Shown: positions 8,328 to 15,849 of the stretch, piece by piece
Layout of the letters: each line of letters starts with the position of its first letter
Numbering within the stretch: position 1 is the stretch's first letter
Assembly (NCBI RefSeq): GCF_023006505.1
Contig: NZ_JALBGV010000060.1
Span: 1-37,083 of the forward strand
Origin: Neorhizobium sp. SHOUNA12A
GTDB lineage: Bacteria > Pseudomonadota > Alphaproteobacteria > Rhizobiales > Rhizobiaceae
Reading direction: 5' to 3'
Length of the DNA: 37,083 nucleotides
The notes under the pieces: model-generated
Databases searched by the model: none
What the model saw: the letters and a program-made list of their open reading frames with translations, nothing else
Told to the model about the DNA's origin: nothing
Made by a program: the position numbers and the translations under genes

Positions 8328-9284
8328 TCAGGCGAACCAGGATGTCAGTTCCGGCACGTTGACCGGTACGAACTCCCGTGCCCGTACTCGGGCCGCACGC
8401 GACGACGGAGCCTCGACGACCTCATAAGCCGTCGGATCGCTCATCAGCGCCTTCAACGCGTTGGCATTCATCTTGTGGCCGCCGCGGTAGGACCGGTAGC
8501 AGCCGATGAACTGGGCGCCGGCAAGCGCTAGGTCGCCGACGGCATCGAGCGTCTTGTGGCGGACGAATTCATCCTTGTAACGAAGGCCCTCCACATTGAC
8601 GATCGTGTCGTCGTCGGAGATGACGACCGAATTTTCGAGCGAGGAACCGAGTGCGTAGCCTGCAGCCCAGAGACGCTCCACGTCGCGCATGAAGCCGAAG
8701 GTGCGGGCGCGGGAGAGTTCCTGCTTGAAGGTCTCGGCGGTCAGGTCGCCTTTCCAGCTCTGGCGGCCGATCAGCGGCGACGAGAAGTCGATCTCCACCT
8801 CGAAGCGTGTGCCGTCATAGGGCCGGAATTCCGACCAGCAAGCGCCGGAGTCGATGCGGACCGGCTTCAGGACGCGGATATAACGGCGCTTGATGCCAAG
8901 ATTGACGATGCCGACCTGTTCGATCGCTTCGATGAAAGGATAGGAGCTGCCGTCCATGATCGGCATTTCGCCGCTATCGACTTCGACCATGATATTGTCG
9001 ACACCGAGCGCGTAGAGCGCGGCCATCACGTGTTCGATCGTCGCGACGGCGCGGGAAAGCGAAGTGCCGAGAACGGTGCAGAGATCGGTATTGCCGACCT
9101 GCGAGGAAACGGCGCGATATTCAACCGAGCTGCCATCGTCCAGAAGGCGCGTGAAGATCACGCCGGTACCAGCTTCGGCCGGTTGAAAAGTAAGGCTGAC
9201 AGGGGCTCCGGAATGAACGCCAATCCCCTTCAGTGTTACCGGGGAGGCGATGGTGGTCTGGAAACCGAACAGTCCGATAGTCAT
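8328..9284 (-). CDS. lpxC: UDP-3-O-acyl-N-acetylglucosamine deacetylase LpxC
   Basis: LpxC is the zinc enzyme that removes acetate from UDP-3-O-acyl-GlcNAc, the committed step of lipid A synthesis. The 318-residue protein has the family start TTIASPVTLKGIGVHSG and the three zinc ligands: His85 in EHVMAAL, His243 and Asp247 in RHKTLDAVGDLALAG. The catalytic base region is GGHKMNA (His270), and Glu84 precedes the first ligand. ATG at 9284 has AAGAAGG about eight bases before it. The gene follows ftsZ by 256 bases that include the ftsZ terminator, so lpxC probably has its own promoter between 9285 and 9477, but I could not pick out convincing -35/-10 boxes there. It is followed by its own terminator. 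Confidence 0.97.
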   Translation of the reverse strand: MTIGLFGFQTTIASPVTLKGIGVHSGAPVSLTFQPAEAGTGVIFTRLLDDGSSVEYRAVSSQVGNTDLCTVLGTSLSRAVATIEHVMAALYALGVDNIMVEVDSGEMPIMDGSSYPFIEAIEQVGIVNLGIKRRYIRVLKPVRIDSGACWSEFRPYDGTRFEVEIDFSSPLIGRQSWKGDLTAETFKQELSRARTFGFMRDVERLWAAGYALGSSLENSVVISDDDTIVNVEGLRYKDEFVRHKTLDAVGDLALAGAQFIGCYRSYRGGHKMNANALKALMSDPTAYEVVEAPSSRAARVRAREFVPVNVPELTSWFA

Positions 9285-9477
9285 TCCTGCTGCCTTCTTG
9301 TCGCCGGATCCGTAAAGCAGAAGGATCCGATATTCTTTAGCGCCAGCCGGACCGATCGCCTGAATCGGTCGATCTCTTTTGGCGTCCCTTAGCGTCTTTC
9401 ATACGCAGCCGTTTGGCACAATCCAAATCACTGTTCATTTCGGATTGTTACGTTGTTAACTCTGCGTCCTGATTGAT

Positions 9478-9515
9478 AAAACGCCTGAAGGCCCGGATGC
9501 GTGATCCGGGCCTTC
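9478..9515 (-). terminator. Rho-independent terminator of ftsZ
   Basis: A 12-base-pair perfect stem, GAAGGCCCGGAT (9487-9498) with ATCCGGGCCTTC (9504-9515), has a 5-base loop and is followed on the minus strand by AGGCG and TTTTAT. It lies 25 bases after the ftsZ stop and marks the end of the division cluster transcript. Confidence 0.88.
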
Positions 9516-9540
9516 TTCACGTTTCGTGACCGTCTTTAAC

Positions 9541-11298
9541 TCAGTTCGATTGACGGCGCAGGAAGGCCGGAATTTCGAGCTGGTCTTCCTCGTGATGGGC
9601 CTGCGGAACTGCACGTCCATGATCGTCGAGATTGCCGCGGCGCGGCGCATAGAGGCTTGCTTCCGCCGACAGCGGACGACGCTGCTGCGGGGCCGGAGTC
9701 GGTGCGGCCGGCTCGACGTGAGCAGGCTCTTCCTCTTCGCGGCGACCAAGCGAGTTGGTGATCCGCTTCAGAAGACCCATCGGGCCGCGTTCTTCCTGCA
9801 CATGGCTCACCGGCTGGGCGCGGTGATCCATCTCGGCCTTCACGACCGGCGGAAAATCCTCGACCTTCGGCATGCGAACCGGCTGCACCACCTGCGACAT
9901 CGAAGGCGCCATCGGCTCGCGATAGACCGGCTGCGCCGGGCGAGGAGCGGGCTGGCCCATCATCGGAGCAGGCTGCGGCTGTACGTGCTGGTGAACCGGG
10001 GCCGGTGCTTCGACCGGCGCAGCACCGAAGATGCGGCTCTGCGGACGGAACTCTTCCTGCTGCTGCATGACCGGCTGCGGAGCGACCTGCTGGGGTGCCG
10101 GAGCCGTATACTGGTGCTGCGGTTCTGCGATCGCCAGTTCCCGTTCCATCTCGGCTTCCGCCATGCGGATCGTTTCGGCGATCGGGTCGACAGCCGGCCT
10201 CGGAGCCGGAGCGGCCTGCATGACCGGAGCCGGCTGGGCGGCAACCGGAGCCGGAGCGATGGCGGCAGACGGACGGATGATCGGTTTTGCAGCGGCGCGC
10301 ATCTCGGCGGCGCGAATGTCGACCGAGCCGGCGGCACGATCGATGCCGGTCGCCACGACCGATACGCGGATCAGGCCTTCGAGCGCTTCGTCGAAGGTCG
10401 CGCCGAGGATGATGTTGGCATCCGGATCGACTTCTTCGCGGATGCGGGTCGCGGCTTCGTCGACTTCGAACAGCGTCAGGTCGCGACCACCAGTGATCGA
10501 GATGAGCAGGCCCTGAGCGCCCTTCATCGAGGTCTCGTCGAGCAGCGGGTTGGCGATCGCGGCTTCGGCGGCCTGCATGGCGCGGCCCGGGCCGGATGCT
10601 TCGCCGGTGCCCATCATCGCGCGGCCCATCTCGCGCATCACCGAGCGGACGTCGGCGAAGTCGAGGTTGATCAGGCCTTCCTTGACCATCAGGTCGGTAA
10701 TGCAGGCGACGCCCGAATAGAGAACCTGGTCGGCCATCGCGAATGCGTCGGCAAAGGTCGTCTTGTCGTTGGCGATGCGGAAGAGGTTCTGGTTCGGAAT
10801 GACGATCAGCGTGTCGACCGACTTCTGCAGTTCCTGGATACCCATCTCGGCAAGGCGCATGCGGCGCTGGCCTTCGAAGTGGAACGGCTTGGTGACGACG
10901 CCAACCGTCAGGATGCCCTTGGAGCGGGCTGCCTGTGCGACGACCGGGGCTGCACCCGTGCCGGTGCCGCCGCCCATGCCGGCGGTGACAAAGCACATGT
11001 GTGTGCCGTGCAGGTGATCGACGATCTCGTCGAGGCATTCTTCCGCGGCGGCGCGGCCGACTTCCGGCTGCGAACCGGCGCCGAGACCTTCAGTGACCCG
11101 AGCACCCATCTGGATGATACGCTCGGCCTTGGTCATGGTCAGCGCCTGGGCATCGGTATTGGCGACGACGAAGTCGACGCCCTCGAGGCCGGCGGTGATC
11201 ATGTTGTTGACGGCGTTACCGCCGCCGCCACCGACGCCAAACACGGTAATCCGAGGCTTCAACTCGGTGATATCAGGCTTTTGCAGCTTGATGGTCAT
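9541..11298 (-). CDS. ftsZ: Cell division GTPase FtsZ
   Basis: FtsZ is the tubulin-like GTPase that forms the division ring. The ATG at 11298 gives 585 residues starting MTIKLQKPDITELKPRITVFGVGGGGGNAVNNM; the open frame to 11346 adds 16 residues with no ribosome site in support, while AAGGAA precedes the chosen start by nine bases. The GTPase core spans about 15-320 with the tubulin signature GGGTGTG (109-115), NTDAQAL and the T7 loop region NLDFADVRSVM. From about 320 to 570 runs a very long disordered linker rich in A, P, Q, V and M, and the C-terminal peptide is DQLEIPAFLRRQSN, which binds FtsA and other partners. This length is typical of the Rhizobiaceae FtsZ1. It lies 87 bases after ftsA and is followed by a strong terminator. 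Confidence 0.98.
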   Translation of the reverse strand: MTIKLQKPDITELKPRITVFGVGGGGGNAVNNMITAGLEGVDFVVANTDAQALTMTKAERIIQMGARVTEGLGAGSQPEVGRAAAEECLDEIVDHLHGTHMCFVTAGMGGGTGTGAAPVVAQAARSKGILTVGVVTKPFHFEGQRRMRLAEMGIQELQKSVDTLIVIPNQNLFRIANDKTTFADAFAMADQVLYSGVACITDLMVKEGLINLDFADVRSVMREMGRAMMGTGEASGPGRAMQAAEAAIANPLLDETSMKGAQGLLISITGGRDLTLFEVDEAATRIREEVDPDANIILGATFDEALEGLIRVSVVATGIDRAAGSVDIRAAEMRAAAKPIIRPSAAIAPAPVAAQPAPVMQAAPAPRPAVDPIAETIRMAEAEMERELAIAEPQHQYTAPAPQQVAPQPVMQQQEEFRPQSRIFGAAPVEAPAPVHQHVQPQPAPMMGQPAPRPAQPVYREPMAPSMSQVVQPVRMPKVEDFPPVVKAEMDHRAQPVSHVQEERGPMGLLKRITNSLGRREEEEPAHVEPAAPTPAPQQRRPLSAEASLYAPRRGNLDDHGRAVPQAHHEEDQLEIPAFLRRQSN

Positions 11299-11385
11299 TG
11301 CACCAGTTCCTTCTTTTTCTGGCCGCATCGCCGCCGGCCAATTCATTACAACTTTGCTCCGATGCGGGTGGGCGAACCCCTCACA

Positions 11386-12717
11386 TCAAAAACTTTCCTT
11401 CAACCACTGACCGACGCGGGCCAGCCGGCCATTGCCGCTTCCCAGCGAGGCCATCAGGCCGCTCTGCGTAGCGTGTGTTTCCAAGTCCGCGACCTGCGGA
11501 TAGATCATCAGGCCGACCGCCGTCGAAAACGCCGGTCCCTTGGCTGCCGTCGGCAGACCGGAGACGCCCATCGGGCGGCCGATCCGGACGTTGCGCGCAA
11601 GGATCCGGCGCGCCGTTTCCGAAAGGCCGGTGAGCTGGCTGGCACCGCCGGTCAGCACGACGCGCTTGCCGACGATCGGGCTGAAACCCGACTTCTGGAT
11701 GCGGTCGCGGATGAGTTCGAGCGTCTCTTCGATACGGGCCTGCACGATGCGGGTGACCAGCGAGCGCGGCACCTGCGTCGGCTGGTCGCGGTCGTCCTCG
11801 CCGATCGGCGGGACGGAGATCACGTCGCGTTCGTCGGACCCGTTGGCAAGCGCCGAACCGTGCACGACCTTCATCCGCTCCGCATCCTCGATACGGGTGG
11901 AAAGCCCGCGGGCAAGGTCTGTCGTCACGTGATGGCCGCCAAGGCTGATCGCGTCCGTATGGACGAGCTTGCCTTCGGCGAAAACCGAGATCGTCGTCGT
12001 GCCGCCGCCCATGTCGATCGCCGCGCAACCGAGTTCGACTTCGTCGTCGACGAGGGCCGCGAGGCCGCTGGCATAGGGCGTCGCCACCATGCCCTCGACC
12101 GAGAGGTGGGCGCGGTTGACGCAGAGTTCGAGGTTCTTCAGCGTGGCGCGTTCGGCTGCGACCACATGCATATCGACGCCGAGCGTATCGCCGAACATCG
12201 CCAGCGGATCGCGGATACCGCGCTCGCCGTCGAGCGAGAAGCCGGTGGGCAGTGAATGCAGGATGGCGCGGTCCTGGCGCAGCGACTGCTGGCTTGCCGC
12301 GATAAGAACCTTCTTGAGATCAGCCTCTTCCACTTCCTGGCCGCCGAGATCGATCGTCGCGGTATAGACGTCGCTGGTGATGCGGCCGGCGGACACATTG
12401 ACGATCAGACTATCGACGGTAAGCCCGGCCATACGCTCGGCGGCGTCGACCGCCAGACGGACGACGCTCTCGGCTGCGTCGAGATCACCGATCACGCCGG
12501 ACTTCACACCGCGCGAGCGCTGGTGGCCGATGCCGATGATCTCGATATTGTGGGTGCGGCCCGGCAGAACCTGGCTTTCCTGGCGCGGCGTCAGCCGGGC
12601 GATCATGCAGACCACCTTGGTGGAGCCGATATCCAAGACCGAAACGACATGGCTGCGCTTGGAAGACAGCGGCTTCATGCGCGGCAGGCCGAAATGGGAG
12701 GAACCGAATACGCTCAA
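11386..12717 (-). CDS. ftsA: Cell division protein FtsA
   Basis: FtsA is the actin-like ATPase that tethers FtsZ to the membrane. The 443-residue protein shows the actin-fold phosphate loops VSVLDIGSTKVVCMIARL (about 25-42) and CAAIDMGGGTTTISVFAEGK (about 220-240), the 1C domain between them (GLTVDSLIVNVSAGRITSD), the adenosine motif VLTGGASQLTGL, and the C-terminal amphipathic membrane helix ARVGQWLKESF. The start is a TTG at 12717, which overlaps the ftsQ stop as TTGA and has GGGAGAG six bases before it; the next ATG (12678) would remove 13 residues. Tight overlap with ftsQ indicates translational coupling. The gene is of ordinary family length. Confidence 0.97.
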   Translation of the reverse strand: MSVFGSSHFGLPRMKPLSSKRSHVVSVLDIGSTKVVCMIARLTPRQESQVLPGRTHNIEIIGIGHQRSRGVKSGVIGDLDAAESVVRLAVDAAERMAGLTVDSLIVNVSAGRITSDVYTATIDLGGQEVEEADLKKVLIAASQQSLRQDRAILHSLPTGFSLDGERGIRDPLAMFGDTLGVDMHVVAAERATLKNLELCVNRAHLSVEGMVATPYASGLAALVDDEVELGCAAIDMGGGTTTISVFAEGKLVHTDAISLGGHHVTTDLARGLSTRIEDAERMKVVHGSALANGSDERDVISVPPIGEDDRDQPTQVPRSLVTRIVQARIEETLELIRDRIQKSGFSPIVGKRVVLTGGASQLTGLSETARRILARNVRIGRPMGVSGLPTAAKGPAFSTAVGLMIYPQVADLETHATQSGLMASLGSGNGRLARVGQWLKESF

Positions 12718-13646
12718 GACTGCTCTCCCAGTTTCTTCAGGGCCTTTGATCGTGCGTCGAGCGCTTCCCTGCGGCGATCCAGAGCGCCAGGAGTGAGCTG
12801 AACAGTGGTGCGATCCTCAAGCCGAAGATCGACGGCGGCGACGTCACGCTCCAGCACACCCTGATCCTTTTCGAGCTTGGCGAGCATGGCGAGCGCCTTG
12901 GCGACATTGCCTTCGGGCAGCTTCAGCACGATGCCGTTGTCGAGATGCAGATCCCAGCGGCGGCCGGCGATGCGGACATAGGCTTTCACCCGGTTCTTCA
13001 GCTCCGGCCAGCCCGACAGGGCGTCCTCGAAAGAGGCCGCAGCCGCCTCTGCATCGCGGCCGACGAAGAGCGGCAGGGAAGCGAACTTGTTGTCGCGAAG
13101 CGGCGCAATCACGCTGCCGTTCTTTTCGATCAGGGAGAGTTCGGAACCGTGTTGCCAGATCCCGAAGGCCTGACGCTCTTTCAGCATCACCTCGATCGTC
13201 CTCGGGTAGATCTTGCGGACTTCCGCATACTGGACCCAGGGAAGCGCCGAGAGCTTGCGGCGGGCCGAATCGATATCGAGAGCGACGAGTGACGTGGTGC
13301 CGTCGAGCCCGAGAAGCTGCAGGATGTCGATTTCGGAGGTCTGGTCATTGCCAGATACGCGAACGTCTTCGATCGCAAAGCCGACAGCCGCCGTGGTCGC
13401 CTGTGCGACAGCCTGGCCGTGACCGCCGAGCGACATGCCGTAGAGACCGATCGCAGCGAAGAAGCCGGCAGCCGAAACGGTTCCGGTATGAGGCGGGATA
13501 TGGATGCGGCCGGTGGCGAGGCTTACGCAGAAACGGAAAACCCGGCGCAGCGGACGAGGAAGAACCCGGCGCTCCTCGGCACCGAGATAAAGAGCCTGAG
13601 AACGGCCGCGCGGTCCACCCGCCTTTCTGCCGATCAACGCAAACAC
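12714..13646 (-). CDS. ftsQ: Cell division protein FtsQ
   Basis: FtsQ is the bitopic divisome protein that recruits FtsB/FtsL. I chose the GTG at 13646 because GGAGG stands eight bases before it; the ATG at 13667 has no ribosome site. This gives 310 residues, with the start lying inside the end of ddl (13-base overlap). Order of parts: a basic cytoplasmic N-terminus (about 1-60), one membrane helix near SAAGFFAAIGLYGMSL, the POTRA domain from FAIEDVRVSGNDQTSEIDIL to VMLKERQAFGIWQ, and the beta domain with LPLFVGRDAEAA and WDLHLDNGIVLKLPEGN, then a charged tail. The stop overlaps the ftsA TTG start. Coupling to ddl and ftsA is therefore built into the sequence on both sides. Confidence 0.95.
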   Translation of the reverse strand: MFALIGRKAGGPRGRSQALYLGAEERRVLPRPLRRVFRFCVSLATGRIHIPPHTGTVSAAGFFAAIGLYGMSLGGHGQAVAQATTAAVGFAIEDVRVSGNDQTSEIDILQLLGLDGTTSLVALDIDSARRKLSALPWVQYAEVRKIYPRTIEVMLKERQAFGIWQHGSELSLIEKNGSVIAPLRDNKFASLPLFVGRDAEAAAASFEDALSGWPELKNRVKAYVRIAGRRWDLHLDNGIVLKLPEGNVAKALAMLAKLEKDQGVLERDVAAVDLRLEDRTTVQLTPGALDRRREALDARSKALKKLGEQS

Positions 13647-14560
13647 GTAGCGTCCTCCACCATCCAACGGACGAGTTCACCAAATGAGTGGCCGGCATGG
13701 CCGGCCATTTCGGGCACCAAGGATGTCGGGGTCATGCCCGGCTGCGTATTGATTTCCAGCCAGATGACCTCGCCGTTCTCGGAGAAGCGGTCGTCGTAGC
13801 GAAAGTCGGAGCGACTAACGCCACGGCAGCCCATCGCCTGATGCGCCTTGAGCGCCAGTGTTTGAATCTTTTGGTAAATATTCGGTGAAATCTGCGCCGG
13901 AATAACGTGTTTCGAACCACCCTCCGCATATTTCGCGTCGTAATCGTAAAAGGCGTGGCTAAGCGGCACCACTTCGGTAACCCCAAGCGCCACATCGCCC
14001 ATCACGCCGCAGGTGAGCTCGCGGCCATAGACATACCGCTCGACCAGAACCCGATCACCGTAGCGCCACTCGGACGAGCCGATAACCTGCGGCGGATGCG
14101 ACTGATTCTCCTGGACGATCACGACACCGAAGGACGACCCCTCGCGGACCGGCTTCACCACGTAAGGCGGCTTCATCGGATGAGCATTACCGATATCGAA
14201 CCGGCTCATCGCCTTGGCTTCGGCGACCGGAATGCCGGACGCCTTGGCAACATGCTTAGCCTGATGCTTGTCCATGGCGAGCGCAGACGCGAGCACGCCG
14301 GAATGAGTATAGGGAATTTCGAGATATTCGAGAATGCCCTGGATCGTCCCGTCCTCGCCGAAAGGCCCATGCAAAGCGTTGAAGGCGACGTCCGGCCGAA
14401 GCTCCGAGAGGACGGCCGCCACATCCCGGCCGACATCGACGCGGGTGACGCGGTAGCCTTCGCCTTCGAGAGCATCAGCACAGGCAGTGCCCGAGGACAG
14501 GCTGACAGGCCGCTCGGAGGAAAATCCTCCCATCAAAACAGCCACGTGCTTGTCGCTCAT
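13634..14560 (-). CDS. ddl: D-alanine--D-alanine ligase
   Basis: Ddl joins two D-alanines with ATP to make the dipeptide that MurF adds to the peptidoglycan precursor. The ATG at 14560 gives 308 residues with GGAG six bases before; a TTG one codon earlier is less likely. The ATP-grasp fold is seen with VLMGGFSSERPVSL (N-terminal glycine loop and the Ser of the HxxSERxVS pattern), FNALHGPFGEDGTIQGILEYL, YTHSGVLASALAMDKH, PYVVKPVREGSSFGVVIV (ATP-binding lysine) and the metal-binding end IWLEINTQPGMTPTSLVPEMA. It is the first gene of the ddl-ftsQ-ftsA-ftsZ block, after a 349-base gap in which aqpZ transcription ends and a new promoter is expected. Confidence 0.97.
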   Translation of the reverse strand: MSDKHVAVLMGGFSSERPVSLSSGTACADALEGEGYRVTRVDVGRDVAAVLSELRPDVAFNALHGPFGEDGTIQGILEYLEIPYTHSGVLASALAMDKHQAKHVAKASGIPVAEAKAMSRFDIGNAHPMKPPYVVKPVREGSSFGVVIVQENQSHPPQVIGSSEWRYGDRVLVERYVYGRELTCGVMGDVALGVTEVVPLSHAFYDYDAKYAEGGSKHVIPAQISPNIYQKIQTLALKAHQAMGCRGVSRSDFRYDDRFSENGEVIWLEINTQPGMTPTSLVPEMAGHAGHSFGELVRWMVEDATCLR

Positions 14561-14841
14561 CAATCACTCCAGCCAAAAAGGACTACAATTCAAAAGTACG
14601 GCGCTTGCGCCAACCTGCTCTCTGACGATTCCCGCCGGACGTTAGGCATGCCTGCATTAGTGCCCGAATATAGTTAACAAACCGTTTACCTTGATTAACC
14701 CGGGTAGCCAAAAGCATGAAAACAAAGGAAAAATCGAATCCCGGAATGTTAACGCGCAGTTTGCGGCAACATTCGGAACGGCGCTGAAATGACCGCCAAG
14801 TCGCTCGAATCGACAGGCGATTCTTGAGGTCTGCGCCACGG
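14561..14841 (-). promoter_or_regulatory. Upstream region of ddl-ftsQAZ with possible CtrA site
   Basis: This stretch between ddl and the aqpZ terminator has no gene. It is visibly AT-richer than its surroundings at 14670-14760. It contains TTAA-N7-TTTACC at 14674-14690, which differs by one base from the CtrA consensus TTAA-N7-TTAA(C), and further TTAA half-sites at 14695-14698 and 14749-14752. A promoter for ddl, ftsQ, ftsA and ftsZ is expected here on the minus strand, but I could not fix clear -35 and -10 boxes. Confidence 0.4.
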
Positions 14842-14876
14842 AAAAGCCCGCGAAGCGGTCAGCTTTGCGGGCTTTT
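14842..14876 (-). terminator. Terminator after aqpZ, symmetrical
   Basis: AAAAGCCCGC (14842-14851) pairs with GCGGGCTTTT (14867-14876), and the inner bases GAAGC/GCTTT extend the stem to about 15 pairs. Because it has A-runs before and T-runs after on both strands it can act in either direction; here it should end the aqpZ transcript 34 bases after the stop codon. Confidence 0.85.
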
Positions 14877-14909
14877 TCATCTCGGCGGAATGCGCCGTTT
14901 TTCTTCAGA

Positions 14910-15611
14910 TCAGGCCGCGACCCGCGCTTCCGAATCGTCCACCAGCTTCCAGGCCAGCGCGCCCAGGACGGCGCCCACGATCGGTGCAACCCAGAAGAGC
15001 CAAAGCTGCCCGAGAGCCCAGTCCCCGACGATCAGCGCCACGCCGGTCGAACGGGCCGGGTTGACGGATGTGTTGGTGACCGGGATCGAGATCAGATGGA
15101 TCAGCGTCAGCGCAAGGCCGATTGCGATCGGAGCAAAGCCTGCCGGCGCCTTCGGCCCGGTCGCGCCGAGAATGATGAAGATGAAGAAACCGGTGAGAAC
15201 CAGCTCTATCAACAGCGCCGCGGTCAACGAATAACCGCCGGGCGAATGCTCGCCATAGCCGTTGGACGCAAAGCCGCCGAGCTGGAAACCAGCCTTGCCG
15301 GAAGCGATGAGATAGAGAACCAGGGCTGCAACGACCGCCCCTACCACCTGAGCGATGACATAAGGCAGCAGGCTTGATGCCGGGAACCTGCCCGCCACCG
15401 TCAGTCCCACCGATACCGCCGGATTGAAGTGCCCGCCGGAAATACCGCCGACCGCGTAAGCCATGGTCAGCACCGTCAGGCCGAATGCGAGCGCAACGCC
15501 GACGAAGCCGATACCGAGATCCGGAAATGCAGCCGCCAGAACCGCGCTGCCGCATCCACCGAAGACAAGCCAGAAAGTGCCGAAAAACTCGGCCGCTAAT
15601 TTTTTGAACAT
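14910..15611 (-). CDS. aqpZ: Aquaporin Z water channel
   Basis: A 233-residue inner-membrane water channel of the MIP family. The ATG at 15611 is chosen because AGGGGGAT precedes it and the family N-terminus MFKKLAAEFFGTFWLVFGGCGSAV begins there; the open frame to 15671 only adds a non-membrane leader. Both NPA boxes are present: GGHFNPAVS (63-65) and SVNPARS (184-186). The arginine after the second box (Arg187) and His172 in LIHLISIPVTN, with the phenylalanine-rich first helices, fit the narrow F-H-T-R filter of water-selective AqpZ rather than the wider GlpF type. Six membrane spans and two half-helices can be traced. It is placed between murB and ddl, within a peptidoglycan cluster, but has its own promoter and terminator, so it need not share their regulation. 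Confidence 0.96.
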   Translation of the reverse strand: MFKKLAAEFFGTFWLVFGGCGSAVLAAAFPDLGIGFVGVALAFGLTVLTMAYAVGGISGGHFNPAVSVGLTVAGRFPASSLLPYVIAQVVGAVVAALVLYLIASGKAGFQLGGFASNGYGEHSPGGYSLTAALLIELVLTGFFIFIILGATGPKAPAGFAPIAIGLALTLIHLISIPVTNTSVNPARSTGVALIVGDWALGQLWLFWVAPIVGAVLGALAWKLVDDSEARVAA

Positions 15612-15679
15612 TGGATATCCCCCTGCTCGTGCCCCCGGCACCCTGCCGGTCCAGGCGCGACTCTCATTCAAACAAGGAT

Positions 15680-15709
15680 ATTATGCAATATATTCTCATG
15701 AATGCTCAA
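15680..15709 (-). promoter_or_regulatory. Candidate aqpZ promoter
   Basis: On the minus strand TTGAGC (15709-15704), an 18-base spacer and CATAAT (15685-15680) form a good sigma-70 type promoter in an AT-rich gap, with RNA starting near 15673, about 60 bases before the aqpZ ATG. The direct repeat ATTCAT-N5-ATTCAT overlaps the -35 box and could be an operator. Confidence 0.5.
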
Positions 15710-15849
15710 TGAATAAGCAACTCGTGAAACATCCAAGGTTGCACCGGCGCTATCCAACGGAATCAAAACACGAGATGACCGCTGCAACGCTTTAAATTTA
15801 CAAGATAACTCGCCACGGGAGGCATTCGCCTCACCCTGGCCGAATCCCG

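Noticed and set aside
9526..12255. Plus-strand open frame of 909 codons opposite ftsZ and ftsA
   Set aside because: It is antisense to two certain genes, is arginine- and histidine-rich without a domain, and such frames are expected in GC-rich DNA where the reverse frame avoids stop codons.
15819..15832. Small hairpin GAGGC/GCCTC after murB as a terminator
   Set aside because: Only five pairs and no T-run on the minus strand; too weak to call.
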